Below, one piece after another: positions 35,908-44,298 of a stretch of DNA of 64,000 nucleotides. Source of the DNA: Dyadobacter sp. NIV53 (GTDB lineage: Bacteria; Bacteroidota; Bacteroidia; Cytophagales; Spirosomataceae). Position 1 is the stretch's first letter. Every line of letters starts with the position of its first letter. The stretch spans positions 1,860,001-1,924,000 of the forward strand of contig NZ_CP081299.1 of assembly GCF_019711195.1 (NCBI RefSeq). Reading direction: 5' to 3'. The translations under genes were made by a program, and so were the position numbers. The notes beneath the pieces were generated by a model. That model made no database searches and was not told the DNA's origin. It was given only the letters and a program-made list of their open reading frames with translations.

Positions 35908-36645
35908 TCAATAGATCTCAATCAGATCACTATTGTGCTTTAAGGCCTTAGGCGGCATTCCAAACATTTCGTACATATATTTATTAAGTTGGGGAAGATC
36001 GTAAAAGCCCGTGTCGTAGGCAATGTCAGTAAGGCTTCTGTCCTTGTCAGAAAGTGTAATATAGATGGCCTGGCGCAAACGTGTCCACAGCAGATATTTG
36101 GATAAGCTGCTTCCGGTCTGTTTCTTGAAAAGTGAGGCCAGTCGCGACGGAGAAAGAAAGACAATATCGGCAAATGTTTGCGGGGTGATGTTCTGCTCAG
36201 AATAGTTGGCCTTGATGTATTCGACGATTCTTGTAACCCTTTCATCATAATCAATGGAAGGTAATTTAGATACTATAGTATCAATTACCTTGCTCACATC
36301 CAAACTGTCTTCCGGTGTCTGAAAAAATGAATTTGTTTCAGCAGGCGAGTCAAAAACGATATAGTCTTGATTTTCGTTGAACCTGCCTGCCAATTCCAAA
36401 CCAACATTCGAGTAAGGCTCTATATTCAGTACATTCAAGGTTCCTTTTTCGGCCTCGCAAAAATGGGGAACATGCGGTTTTATCAGAAAACCATGGATGC
36501 GCTCGTAAAGTGTTCCTCTGATCGTTGAATTAAAAGGAGCATCATTTGATAAGACGATTTGATATGCGGAATGGTGATGAATCTCAACAGTGAGATTATG
36601 GGCTTTAAGAGCAAGAATAAACGGGTTATTGCTGTGTTTTTTCAT
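35908..36645 (-). CDS. AraC-family regulator (third)
   Basis: 245 residues, shorter than the other two AraC proteins and from a different subfamily. A cupin-type N-terminal half ('HSAYQIVLSNDAPF', 'GFLIKPHVPHFCEAEKG') is followed by the AraC DNA-binding domain (about 140-240) with 'FADIVFLSPSRLASLFKKQT' and 'SLTDIAYDTGFYDLPQLNKY'. It lies next to the MDR gene. It is the best candidate for binding the element found upstream of the OYE, NmrA-like and MDR genes. A palindrome ACTTGTACAAGT lies about 210 bp upstream of its own start. Confidence 0.87.
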   Translation of the reverse strand: MKKHSNNPFILALKAHNLTVEIHHHSAYQIVLSNDAPFNSTIRGTLYERIHGFLIKPHVPHFCEAEKGTLNVLNIEPYSNVGLELAGRFNENQDYIVFDSPAETNSFFQTPEDSLDVSKVIDTIVSKLPSIDYDERVTRIVEYIKANYSEQNITPQTFADIVFLSPSRLASLFKKQTGSSLSKYLLWTRLRQAIYITLSDKDRSLTDIAYDTGFYDLPQLNKYMYEMFGMPPKALKHNSDLIEIY

Positions 36646-37130
36646 AGAACTTATCTAAACAATTGAGAATTGTCGGGAATTTACAGATTATGTAGGTAAT
36701 CCCATACTGCAATTTGGTAATCATTGCATGACATCAGCTAGCACTTTTGCCCAGAGCTTTTGCTAAGCCAGGCGAATATGAATATTGAGGTTGAACCTCT
36801 TTTCGAATAACAATCCAGCAAAGCAGTTGGGGAACAAATACCAGTAGCATACACTTGTACAAGTTACATTTAAAGGTGGATATCATTTCTGATTTCTGTA
36901 CTATAATGCCTTAAATCAACTTCCATTCTAATGAACTCGCATGAAGCTAACCTCTTGAAAGATTTCAGAAATACCACCGTTTTTAATGATCCCGCCTGCG
37001 CAAAATATTTCTGTTAAAACAGTGCAAAACAATTCTAAAATTTACAGAATCGGCTCTTTTCAGAACCAAATGGGAAGAAAATCACATGGCATTGATAGTA
37101 CGGAAAAACCACCGATTAATTAAGAGAAAA
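36646..37130. other. intergenic region between araC and tetR
   Basis: Divergent regulatory region of about 480 bp. It holds the palindrome ACTTGTACAAGT (36853-36864) and a 28-codon plus-strand frame with an ATG (36931-37017, 'RNTTVFNDPACAKYFC'). The nucleotides CAGAAATACCACCG of that frame recur at 21011-21024 and encode the related 'RNTTDFYE' there. This may be a small repeated relic; no family is recognised. Confidence 0.35.
36853..36864 (-). promoter_or_regulatory. ACTTGTACAAGT palindrome, candidate operator
   Basis: A perfect 12-bp palindrome about 210 bp upstream of the third araC gene. It matches the element at 29791-29801 and the left half of the shared 22-bp element. Possible autoregulatory site. 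Confidence 0.4.
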
Positions 37131-37140
37131 TTTTGTCTAC

Positions 37141-37162
37141 TAACTTTGGAATGATCATTCCA
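37141..37162 (+). promoter_or_regulatory. tetR promoter with palindromic operator
   Basis: A perfect -7 box TAACTTTG (37141-37148) runs directly into a perfect 16-bp palindrome TGGAATGATCATTCCA (37147-37162). This places a typical TetR-type operator over the expected transcription start, 17 bp before the ATG. It suggests negative autoregulation. A related 16-mer (12 of 16 positions) precedes the next gene. Confidence 0.75.
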
Positions 37163-37179
37163 TACATTATCTTTACTGG

Positions 37180-37734
37180 ATGAATAAGAGGTTACAAATC
37201 ATACAGGCCGGAATAAAGCTGTTTGTCGAGAACGACATTCAGGCAACGCCCATGTCGGCGATTGCAAAAGAAGCCGGAACTGGAATGGGAACGATCTATA
37301 ATTACTTTGCAACAAAGGAAGAGCTGATCAATGAAATTTATCTTTTTATAAAACAGCAACAACTTCACCATGCTTCACTGGCCAATCAGCAGGATAGTGT
37401 AAAACTGCATTTTTTGCAGTTTTCAGAAACCTTCATCACTTTCTTACTTGCAAACCCCTCCTACTTTTATTTTATCGACCAAATAAAAAATTCTCCCATC
37501 CTGACCAGCGAAACTAGGTCACAGGGTTCACAAGTTTACCAGCCTTTTCTTGAAATCTTGTCGAAAGGACAGCAGCAAGGGATCATTAAAAACATTGACA
37601 TCGAAGAAATCATGCACTTTTTAGAAGGTGGACTGATGGGATTTATGCGCTGGGCGATTTCCAAAGGAAAAAGTGCAGACAAATCCATTGTGGTCAACCA
37701 TATTCAACTCGCCTGGGATGCTGTAAAAAGCTAA
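37180..37734 (+). CDS. TetR/AcrR-family regulator
   Basis: 184 residues. N-terminal helix-turn-helix (about 20-50): 'MSAIAKEAGTGMGTIYNYFA' is the typical TetR recognition region, followed by 'TKEELINEIY'. The all-helical C-terminal half (about 55-180) binds an unknown hydrophobic ligand. It is probably a repressor of itself and of the SDR gene 50 bp downstream, as judged from the matching palindromes before both genes. Confidence 0.92.
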   Translation: MNKRLQIIQAGIKLFVENDIQATPMSAIAKEAGTGMGTIYNYFATKEELINEIYLFIKQQQLHHASLANQQDSVKLHFLQFSETFITFLLANPSYFYFIDQIKNSPILTSETRSQGSQVYQPFLEILSKGQQQGIIKNIDIEEIMHFLEGGLMGFMRWAISKGKSADKSIVVNHIQLAWDAVKS

Positions 37735-37752
37735 AAAAATTTACAATTTAAT

Positions 37753-37768
37753 TGGAATGAATATTCAC
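37753..37768 (+). promoter_or_regulatory. second TetR-type operator candidate
   Basis: TGGAATGAATATTCAC in the gap between tetR and the SDR gene matches the upstream 16-bp palindrome at 12 of 16 positions, including the complete left half. It lies 16 bp before the preferred SDR start codon. It probably lets the TetR protein control the SDR gene separately. Confidence 0.6.
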
Positions 37769-37783
37769 TCTAAAATATCAACT

Positions 37784-38584
37784 ATGAAAACAATACTAAT
37801 TACCGGAGCATCGACCGGTATCGGAAAGGCCACAGCTCTATACTTTGCAGATAAAGGATGGAATGTTATAGCGACAATGCGAAACCTAGTGCCAGATTCT
37901 GCCCTTGCAGGAAAGACTAACATTACTTGTCTTCAATTGGATGTAACAGATAATGTCAGCATTGAAAGTGCTGTACAAAAAGCCATAAGCAAATTTGGTA
38001 AGATTGACGTGCTTTTCAACAATGCAGGTTATGCATTGGCAGGAGCATTTGAAGCCGTTACTGAAAGTCAAATCAGAAAACAATTCGAAACCAATGTTTT
38101 TGGCGTCATGAATGTAACAAGAGCTATTTTACCTAATTTCAGAAGTAATCATGCCGGTATCATTCTCAATACTACGTCATCCGGCGGCATCATCACTTTC
38201 CCTCTTTACTCTGCTTATAACAGCAGTAAATGGGCCATAGAAGGATTTATGGAATCACTCCAATTTGAGTTAAGGCAGTTTGGCATCGTCATCAAGAACA
38301 TTGAGCCCGCAGGTGTAAAGAGCGAATTTGTTGGAAACATTGAGTTTATCAGTAACCCCGTATATGACAATTACTCCAACAGCGCACAGCAAGGGACATT
38401 GGACGGATACAAAAATGCTCCAACGGCGGATGTTGTTGCAAAGGTTGCCTATAAAGCAGCAACCGATGGAAAGAAAAAATTACGTTATGCCGGTACACCG
38501 CAGGCTGGCTTCATCTTCTTTATAAGATGGCTTTTACCACTAAAATGGTTCACTAGCATCATCGCAAACCAAATAGAAAAGTAA
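37784..38584 (+). CDS. SDR oxidoreductase controlled by TetR
   Basis: About 266 residues from the ATG at 37784 ('MKTILITGASTGIGKATALY'); an ATG at 37757 would put the operator inside the coding region and is less likely. Motifs: TGASTGIG, 'NNAGYALAG', 'NTTSSGG' with the catalytic Ser and YNSSK. 'ATMRN' after strand 2 favours NADP(H). The C-terminus has a hydrophobic stretch ('FIFFIRWLLPLKWF') that could associate with the membrane. It is the same SDR type as the gene at 31188-31988. Substrate unknown. Confidence 0.9.
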   Translation: MKTILITGASTGIGKATALYFADKGWNVIATMRNLVPDSALAGKTNITCLQLDVTDNVSIESAVQKAISKFGKIDVLFNNAGYALAGAFEAVTESQIRKQFETNVFGVMNVTRAILPNFRSNHAGIILNTTSSGGIITFPLYSAYNSSKWAIEGFMESLQFELRQFGIVIKNIEPAGVKSEFVGNIEFISNPVYDNYSNSAQQGTLDGYKNAPTADVVAKVAYKAATDGKKKLRYAGTPQAGFIFFIRWLLPLKWFTSIIANQIEK

Positions 38585-38711
38585 TTGCATAAAGTACACA
38601 TAACCAGTAAATCTCAACGACCGGATTAAATCTATAAATAGATGATATCTATATTTCAGAGTTAAATCGATGCACAAGGCCCGATTAAAAATATTTGTAC
38701 TAAACAAAATT

Positions 38712-39893
38712 TTATTGCCTTGCAATCGGATCTGGTTGTCCGTCAGGATCATTGAGCGCAAAACCTCTTGTTGGAATGTTTCTGCCCCGGATCAGTAACA
38801 AACCAGCTACATGTGGTGCAGCCATAGAAGTTCCGGAAAGAACAGCATACCTCCCATTTCTGTAAGTAGAAGCTATTCGGACTCCATAAGCCGCTACGTC
38901 CACAACATCATTACCATAGTTAGAGAAGCTGGCAAAAGTGCCCGCACTATCTACGGCAGAAACAGTAAATATATTGGGATGATTAATCCTGCCGGGAGAG
39001 AAATCTCTTGCCGGCTTTCCTTCATTGCCGGCCGCAATGGAAAATAAAATCCCTTTCTGAGCAGCAGCTTGAATTTCCCGTTCAAGTGCAACAGATGTGC
39101 CCTCTCCGCCTAAACTCATATTCACCACATCCCCTACACGGCCGTTGGTGTTGATATAGGCAATGGCAGCGACAGTACTCGACAGCCGTCCTTCTCCTAC
39201 CTGGTTCAAAACTTTTAGGGAAACAATTCTTACTCCGGAAGCAATCCCTAATAAGCCCACCCGGTTATTAAGTGCGCCAATGATCCCAGCAACATGGGTA
39301 CCATGTCCATTTTCATCATCCGCAGTAGTGGATCCCGTAATGAATGAGCGGCTTCTCACTGTATCTATACTTAAATCGGGATGGTCTAAATCTATCCCGG
39401 TATCAACGATCCAAGCAGTTTTTTCAGTAAAATTCGTACCGTTCCCATAACCTGTTTTGCGAATACTCCACGTTACACTAAGCGGCTCTGTCACTTCCAG
39501 GCAAGTGCACATGGATAAGATGCGGTCAGGTTCAATGGACTCGATAGATTCATCGCTTTCCAAATTTGCAAGCTGCTGTTTGCTCAAGTGAGCTATAACA
39601 CCTTTCCGGGCACCTGCAAAAGTAGCATGCATGGCAGATTGTTGAATCTGATACTTTGAAAATAAGCTGGCAGTGACCGAAGCGACACGTGCATTTGCTC
39701 CTGACAAACTCTGTACCTCTTTGTAAGTTAAAATATACTCGCCGTCAATAATTTCACCATTTCTCGAAGAGGCACTTACCAGGCAATCTTCTGGTACTAC
39801 CGCTTCCGGAGCTGGCTCCTGCTGTTTATGACAGGCTATAAAAGTGCACAATGAAGCTATTAGTATCCCTTTTGATATGTTTAGCGCTTTCAT
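38712..39893 (-). CDS. subtilisin-like (S8) peptidase lipoprotein
   Basis: 393 residues. Lipoprotein signal with lipid-attachment Cys21 (LCTFIAC). A propeptide-inhibitor (I9-like) domain (about 48-125) is followed by the S8 catalytic domain with Asp164 (VDTGID), His197 (GHGTHVAG), the oxyanion Asn290 (AAGNEG) and Ser356 (GTSMAAP). All catalytic residues are present, so it should be an active endopeptidase anchored to the outer or inner membrane, facing the periplasm or surface. It ends shortly after the catalytic Ser with 'DPDGQPDPIARQ', without a T9SS tail. It is convergent with the SDR gene. Confidence 0.93.
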   Translation of the reverse strand: MKALNISKGILIASLCTFIACHKQQEPAPEAVVPEDCLVSASSRNGEIIDGEYILTYKEVQSLSGANARVASVTASLFSKYQIQQSAMHATFAGARKGVIAHLSKQQLANLESDESIESIEPDRILSMCTCLEVTEPLSVTWSIRKTGYGNGTNFTEKTAWIVDTGIDLDHPDLSIDTVRSRSFITGSTTADDENGHGTHVAGIIGALNNRVGLLGIASGVRIVSLKVLNQVGEGRLSSTVAAIAYINTNGRVGDVVNMSLGGEGTSVALEREIQAAAQKGILFSIAAGNEGKPARDFSPGRINHPNIFTVSAVDSAGTFASFSNYGNDVVDVAAYGVRIASTYRNGRYAVLSGTSMAAPHVAGLLLIRGRNIPTRGFALNDPDGQPDPIARQ

Positions 39894-40076
39894 AATGAAA
39901 TTTTGTAAGGATTAAATCTGGCAAACACTGCCCTGATCAGGTGATTGCAAAGAAGTTAACGATGCAAAAGTTCCCAACGTATGACAGACTGGAAAAAGGT
40001 GAGAGTTTACCTCACCTCTGACCCTCGGTTTCAAATACAATAATTCCATTTAGTTATTAAATTCTTCTGATCCTGT

Positions 40077-40646
40077 TCACCTCCCTACCTGCTCACTGTA
40101 TTTTCTCGGATCATAACCTTTCGCAAACAGCGGATATTGATCGAAAATGCGTCTTACTACACTCCGATAATGGTTGTTTGAGGTTTCAGCACCTTTAAAA
40201 ATTCCGGAAGCATAACCTCGCCACACAACCTGGTCAGTTTCAGCATCAATGAGCGAAACAATTAATGCACCTTTATCAAGTGAATACTTGATTGGCTCGT
40301 AGCGAAAACCATCGTTTTCAGTGTCCACCCAGTTCTTGATAACCGGCTGCATATAACCCTGATACCGCAGATTATCATAGAAAATTCCATAGTTGACCAA
40401 CAGCGTCGGCTTATCTGCTGACAGCTTGTACCCTCTTACCTGCATTTGACGCCGAATGGCCTCATAGATCTCTGTACATAAATTATTAGTATCGCGTTCG
40501 CATTCCAGGAACGTGTAGGACGAGTAATCCTTGAAATTAGTTTCGTAACTGTAATCATGCTCAACAAATACCTTTTTAGTACTATTACATCCTGTTACGA
40601 GCATCAATGTGGAAGCGAAAAAGAAACTTAGAGTAAATCTGTGCAT
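40077..40646 (-). CDS. DUF4136 lipoprotein
   Basis: 189 residues with a lipobox ending at Cys20 (LVTGC). The rest matches the DUF4136 family layout: 'FKDYSSYTFLE', a helix 'EIYEAIRRQMQVRGYKLS', 'PTLLVNYGI', 'GALIVSLIDAETDQVVWRGY' and a C-terminal helix with 'VRRIFDQYP'. Function is unknown; relatives are envelope lipoproteins. The region 95-150 bp upstream holds phased direct repeats that look like LytTR-type sites. Confidence 0.87.
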   Translation of the reverse strand: MHRFTLSFFFASTLMLVTGCNSTKKVFVEHDYSYETNFKDYSSYTFLECERDTNNLCTEIYEAIRRQMQVRGYKLSADKPTLLVNYGIFYDNLRYQGYMQPVIKNWVDTENDGFRYEPIKYSLDKGALIVSLIDAETDQVVWRGYASGIFKGAETSNNHYRSVVRRIFDQYPLFAKGYDPRKYSEQVGR

Positions 40647-40741
40647 ACTTAAATCTTTATCTGTGAGAACTGGGACATAAACTGTTACTATTAATAGTTA
40701 CGCAGTTCAAACATTCTATGTTGAACCTAATTGAAAGAATT

Positions 40742-40793
40742 CGCCCAACGACAGCCGAACCCAGCCCAACGTAAGAATAACCCGACGAACTAC
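40742..40793 (-). promoter_or_regulatory. phased CnAAC repeats, LytTR-like sites
   Basis: Three repeats, TCGCCCAACGACA, CAGCCCAACGTAA and CCGACGAACTAC, with AAC at 40747, 40768 and 40788 (21 and 20 bp apart); a further CCGAACC lies halfway between the first two. Read in the direction of the downstream minus-strand gene, the core is CGTTnGG. This fits the published LytTR half-site pattern (two 9-bp repeats spaced by 12-13 bp). Confidence 0.55.
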
Positions 40794-40821
40794 AATCTGC
40801 CTGCTCAATCCTGGCACGGAC

Positions 40822-42006
40822 CTACCCGCTGCCTTTCTTCAAATCAGATCCAGAACACAAGATCATAAGGCAAAGTGGAACTGCCAGCAAAACAATTCCT
40901 GAACATGTTAATACCGCTTTTACTCCACCTATTTCGAAAAAAATCCAACCACCAACGGCTCCAAAAGCAATAGAAAGCTGAATGACGGCAAGCAATAAAA
41001 AGCTGCCATTAGAAGTAAAATTTTGGGTTAACCACTTGGCCCATCCAATCATAAACGGCCCGTTAAAAAAACCCAGAAATATGATCAGGATATAAGTTAA
41101 CCAAAGAATCTGGTCACATAATACCATGCCCAACAAAGCACAAGATAAGGCAGCTGGCAAAACAATAAGTTTTAAAAAGGGATTATTGCTCAATATTAAC
41201 GGATCGAGCCAACCACCAAGAAAATTGGAAATCACAAACGTCATTAAAAAAGCAAAAGATGAATAGCCGTGAAAATCTGCAACAGCTTTTACAAAAGGCC
41301 CCAGGTACAGGATGAATGCGAACTGCCCGCCCAATAATAGAACGACTACCAGTGTGGCAATTTTGTTTGCACGGTGCGCTAAAAGGTCAATTAAGGCCGG
41401 GCCACTATTCTGAGATTTAGATTTAAAATCCTGCGGCCCGACCATTAGGCCAAAAAATGACGTAATCACGAATATGCCAATCAAAAGCCCTGAAGTTTTC
41501 CAACCGAGCATTTTTTCAAGAACAGATCCAAGCATCACAACAGTCCCACTGGCCAACAATAGCCCGGGAAAGACTATTGATAAAGATTTTGTAATAGTCT
41601 TTTCAGAACCCAGGGTTCTGAAAACTGTAATAAATATTAACGAGAAGCTGCCAGTCACAATTCCGAGCAAAACCCTTCCAATAACAGACATGATCTGATT
41701 GGAGCCCATTGAAATGAGTATGCTTGACAAAATCAGCAATAACAAAAGTGTAAGAATAACATTGCCCTGATTGATTTTTCGGGCGACATTTGTGCCCGAC
41801 AGCATCGTAAAAAAAGCGGTTAGGGCAGTAACCGCACGTCCAAGCATATGCTTATTAAATCCAAGCTCATCTGCAATAGTAATAGCTGAACCTGTTAAAA
41901 TCAGCTCTGCTGTGATTGACCCTAATAGACCCAGAGACAAAACAAAAATAGTTTGCCAGGAAGGCCTTTCTGCATATACTCCGACGATATCCACATCTTT
42001 TTCCAT
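40822..42006 (-). CDS. MFS transporter
   Basis: 394 residues, almost entirely hydrophobic, about 12 predicted membrane helices in two halves with a central cytoplasmic loop near 'DFKSKSQNSG' (about 200). Likely a proton-driven exporter of the major facilitator superfamily, of the sugar-efflux/drug-resistance type. The substrate cannot be deduced. The N-terminal region has only a short cytoplasmic tail. About 120-150 bp upstream lies a pair of ATTCCTG direct repeats that also occurs before the aldo/keto reductase at 62367. Confidence 0.88.
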   Translation of the reverse strand: MEKDVDIVGVYAERPSWQTIFVLSLGLLGSITAELILTGSAITIADELGFNKHMLGRAVTALTAFFTMLSGTNVARKINQGNVILTLLLLLILSSILISMGSNQIMSVIGRVLLGIVTGSFSLIFITVFRTLGSEKTITKSLSIVFPGLLLASGTVVMLGSVLEKMLGWKTSGLLIGIFVITSFFGLMVGPQDFKSKSQNSGPALIDLLAHRANKIATLVVVLLLGGQFAFILYLGPFVKAVADFHGYSSFAFLMTFVISNFLGGWLDPLILSNNPFLKLIVLPAALSCALLGMVLCDQILWLTYILIIFLGFFNGPFMIGWAKWLTQNFTSNGSFLLLAVIQLSIAFGAVGGWIFFEIGGVKAVLTCSGIVLLAVPLCLMILCSGSDLKKGSG

Positions 42007-42127
42007 AGTTACTGTCTTAAAATATGCCGGCTACACTTCTCAAAATTGCAGTGTCTGATAATTAATAAATGCAGAGCCTGTATTACATGTAAAATTCAGG
42101 CTAATTCTTCTACCTAATGGTATACAG

Positions 42128-42160
42128 ATTCCTGATATGTATACCAATATTCCTGTTTTA
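42128..42160 (-). promoter_or_regulatory. ATTCCTG direct repeats before MFS gene
   Basis: Two ATTCCTG units at 42128 and 42149, spaced 21 bp, with TACCAAT before the second. The same arrangement occurs at 63277 and 63298. A period of two helical turns is typical of AraC-type binding sites. A -7-like box CAATTTTG (minus strand, about 42041-42048) lies between these repeats and the MFS start. Confidence 0.55.
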
Positions 42161-42201
42161 GGCCTTTAATTCCCATAGGTGTTTAAATTTTATTGCAGCT
42201 A

Positions 42202-42933
42202 TTACAAAGTATCCGATGAAAGATTATCGGGAATTAAGTTGTCGAGTTTATTCTTGTAAATGCGCCCGATTGGAATTTCCTCATTGCCGATTCTGATGTA
42301 ATTGGAACTGATCGCCTGAATGTGATCCAACGAAATAATGAAGGATTTATGAATCCTGATAAAGCGGTCAGGTGGCAATTTTTCTTCCAGATATCCGATC
42401 CTGAGGTATGAAACCAACGGGCCGGATTTGGTATGAACACGCACGTAATCTTTCAAACTTTCAATCCACAGAATATCATCCAGAAATAGCTTCACCATCT
42501 CTTTATCAACTTTAAAATATTGGTAATCCCTTTCTATTTTAGGAACCACCATTGCATCATTGGCGGGCAACGCATTCTGAGCAAAACGATAAATCTTACC
42601 TACCGATAGCAGAAACCGTTCAAATGAGATAGGCTTTACCAGAAAATCAAGTACATCAAATTCATAGCTTTCCAACGCATATTCACGAAAGGCCGTCGTG
42701 AATATGACTTTTGGTCTGTAACCTAATGGACGCAGCAGATCAAAACCTGTTAATTTCGGCATTTGAATGTCCAGGAATATGACATCCACTTGCGTTTGCT
42801 GCAACTGTTGCAATCCTTGCGTAGGGCTATTAGATACCCCAACCAGTTCCAAATCCGGTAAACGGCCGATATAATCAACCATTAAGTCTGTGGCCAGCGG
42901 CTCATCATCGAGCACAAAACAACGTATTACCAT
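42202..42933 (-). CDS. LytTR-type response regulator
   Basis: 243 residues. Receiver domain (1-120) with acidic pocket DDE (9-11), phosphoacceptor Asp55 (FLDIQMP), Thr79/80 and Lys100. LytTR DNA-binding domain (about 140-238) with 'ILWIESLKDYVRVHT' and 'RFIRIHKSFIISLDHI'. Its start codon overlaps the stop of the sensor kinase gene (TGATG), so the two are coupled. LytTR domains bind pairs of short direct repeats one to two helical turns apart; such repeats occur upstream of this operon and of several redox genes in the window. Confidence 0.95.
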   Translation of the reverse strand: MVIRCFVLDDEPLATDLMVDYIGRLPDLELVGVSNSPTQGLQQLQQTQVDVIFLDIQMPKLTGFDLLRPLGYRPKVIFTTAFREYALESYEFDVLDFLVKPISFERFLLSVGKIYRFAQNALPANDAMVVPKIERDYQYFKVDKEMVKLFLDDILWIESLKDYVRVHTKSGPLVSYLRIGYLEEKLPPDRFIRIHKSFIISLDHIQAISSNYIRIGNEEIPIGRIYKNKLDNLIPDNLSSDTL

Positions 42934-43976
42934 CAGGAAATGTTAAATTTTAATACTGCCAGAAATTGCTCGTCCTCGGGCATGGTTACTATTTCGTAAT
43001 CGCCGGGAAAAAGAATATCAAGGCGTTTTCTAAGGTTTATTAAGCCCAATCCTGAGCTTGACGGCACCTGATTTTCGGGCACAGAGTTTTCTACGGAAAA
43101 TACCAGCCGATTTTTGTCAATGGATAAATTCATAATGATCCAGCAAAGGCCTTCAGTTTGAGCAGCGCCATGTTTGAATGCATTTTCTACAAACGTCAAT
43201 AAAAGCATTGGAGGCAGCTTTATTTGATTTGCGTTGGTAAGAGAACTAAAATTGGTTTGGATATCAAGGCGATCGCCATAGCGAATTTTTTCCAGGGATA
43301 TGTAATCATTTAAATAGGCAATTTCTTTTGCTAATGGCACATGATCCTGGTGACTCTCATGGAGTTGATAGCTAAGCAGCCCACCCAGCCGATGCAGCAG
43401 ATTTGGCATCTGATTTGGGTTGTGCAGCGAAACGGATACCAGATTATTAAGTGTATTAAAAAGAAAATGCGGCTGAACCTGCGATTGGAGAAGCCGGTAT
43501 TCGGCAGCCAATTTCTCCCTGCGGTATGTCTCACTTAACCGTTGCTGCTGCAAGGTATTTTTCACAAGTTCAACAGTTACAAATAAAGCTACAATTAAGT
43601 GCAGCTGCGTAGTTTCAGCGAGAAGTTTAGGAAGATACCAAAATGGTTTATGCAATGCCTGCGGAAAGTAATTCGGATAAAACCAGAAATAATTAAGAGA
43701 ACGTCGTAAAATACCAAAAACGACCAGGCCGCCAATAAGACTTATCCAAAAGCCTATCATCTGCCCATTCATCAAAAAGCGCCGGACGGTAACAAGTAAA
43801 TGCCAGTAGGCAGCAATCATAATCAGCGGAAGGTGCAGACTGATAGAGCGAAAAGTCCACTCGAAGTTATCGAAATTTGCTCCCGTGTTCAGCCATTCAA
43901 ACAGGAAATAGCCAACCCAAAACGCGGCCTGCGTCCACACGCCCTTAAATGGTTTTAACGACTGAGTATCAAACAT
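42933..43976 (-). CDS. LytS/YehU-type sensor histidine kinase
   Basis: 347 residues. Four predicted membrane helices (about residues 14-30, 45-65, 78-92 and 122-140), then a His_kinase domain with the phosphoacceptor His170 in 'QSQVQPHFLFNTLNNL' and a C-terminal ATPase domain ('LLTFVENAFKHG', 'SSGLGLINLRKRLDIL'). No extracytoplasmic sensor domain is present, so the signal is probably detected in the membrane. It forms one operon with the LytTR regulator. The promoter region upstream carries CnAAC repeats and may be autoregulated. Confidence 0.95.
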   Translation of the reverse strand: MFDTQSLKPFKGVWTQAAFWVGYFLFEWLNTGANFDNFEWTFRSISLHLPLIMIAAYWHLLVTVRRFLMNGQMIGFWISLIGGLVVFGILRRSLNYFWFYPNYFPQALHKPFWYLPKLLAETTQLHLIVALFVTVELVKNTLQQQRLSETYRREKLAAEYRLLQSQVQPHFLFNTLNNLVSVSLHNPNQMPNLLHRLGGLLSYQLHESHQDHVPLAKEIAYLNDYISLEKIRYGDRLDIQTNFSSLTNANQIKLPPMLLLTFVENAFKHGAAQTEGLCWIIMNLSIDKNRLVFSVENSVPENQVPSSSGLGLINLRKRLDILFPGDYEIVTMPEDEQFLAVLKFNIS

Positions 43977-44060
43977 TATTTATTTATAAACACAACGATA
44001 TACTGGAAAGCTCAATTACGTTTGAAGTTAGCTGTTTATTAAACATTAGTTGATACAATT

Positions 44061-44131
44061 TAGCCCAACAACAAAGGTAGCCTCCCCTAATGTTGAGAAA
44101 AACCACAAACGACCTGTTTCCCCGATAAACG
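44061..44131 (-). promoter_or_regulatory. CnAAC repeats upstream of kinase operon
   Basis: Within the 322-bp region between the kinase gene and the PQQ-dehydrogenase gene. Units TAGCCCAACAAC (AAC at 44067), ACCACAAACGAC (44108) and CCCGATAAACG (44128) are 41 and 20 bp apart, so they keep the 20-21 bp phase seen elsewhere; the intermediate position holds only CCCCTAAT. A single inverted copy GTCGTTCGTC lies at 44172-44181. Proposed autoregulation site of the LytTR protein. The rest of this region (43977-44298) shows nothing else recognisable. Confidence 0.45.
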
Positions 44132-44298
44132 TTTAAAGTACTGCCGTGTTGTTGTATGGGAGGGTTTTGATGTCGTTCGTCTAAAAACAGTCTTTTCATT
44201 TCACAAAATTCGAATGCTTTGCGTAACCGGGTTATATGCGTAACGCTAAATCGGTCCGCTAATAACTCATCTTAATTTAAAACTAACAAAGAAAAACC

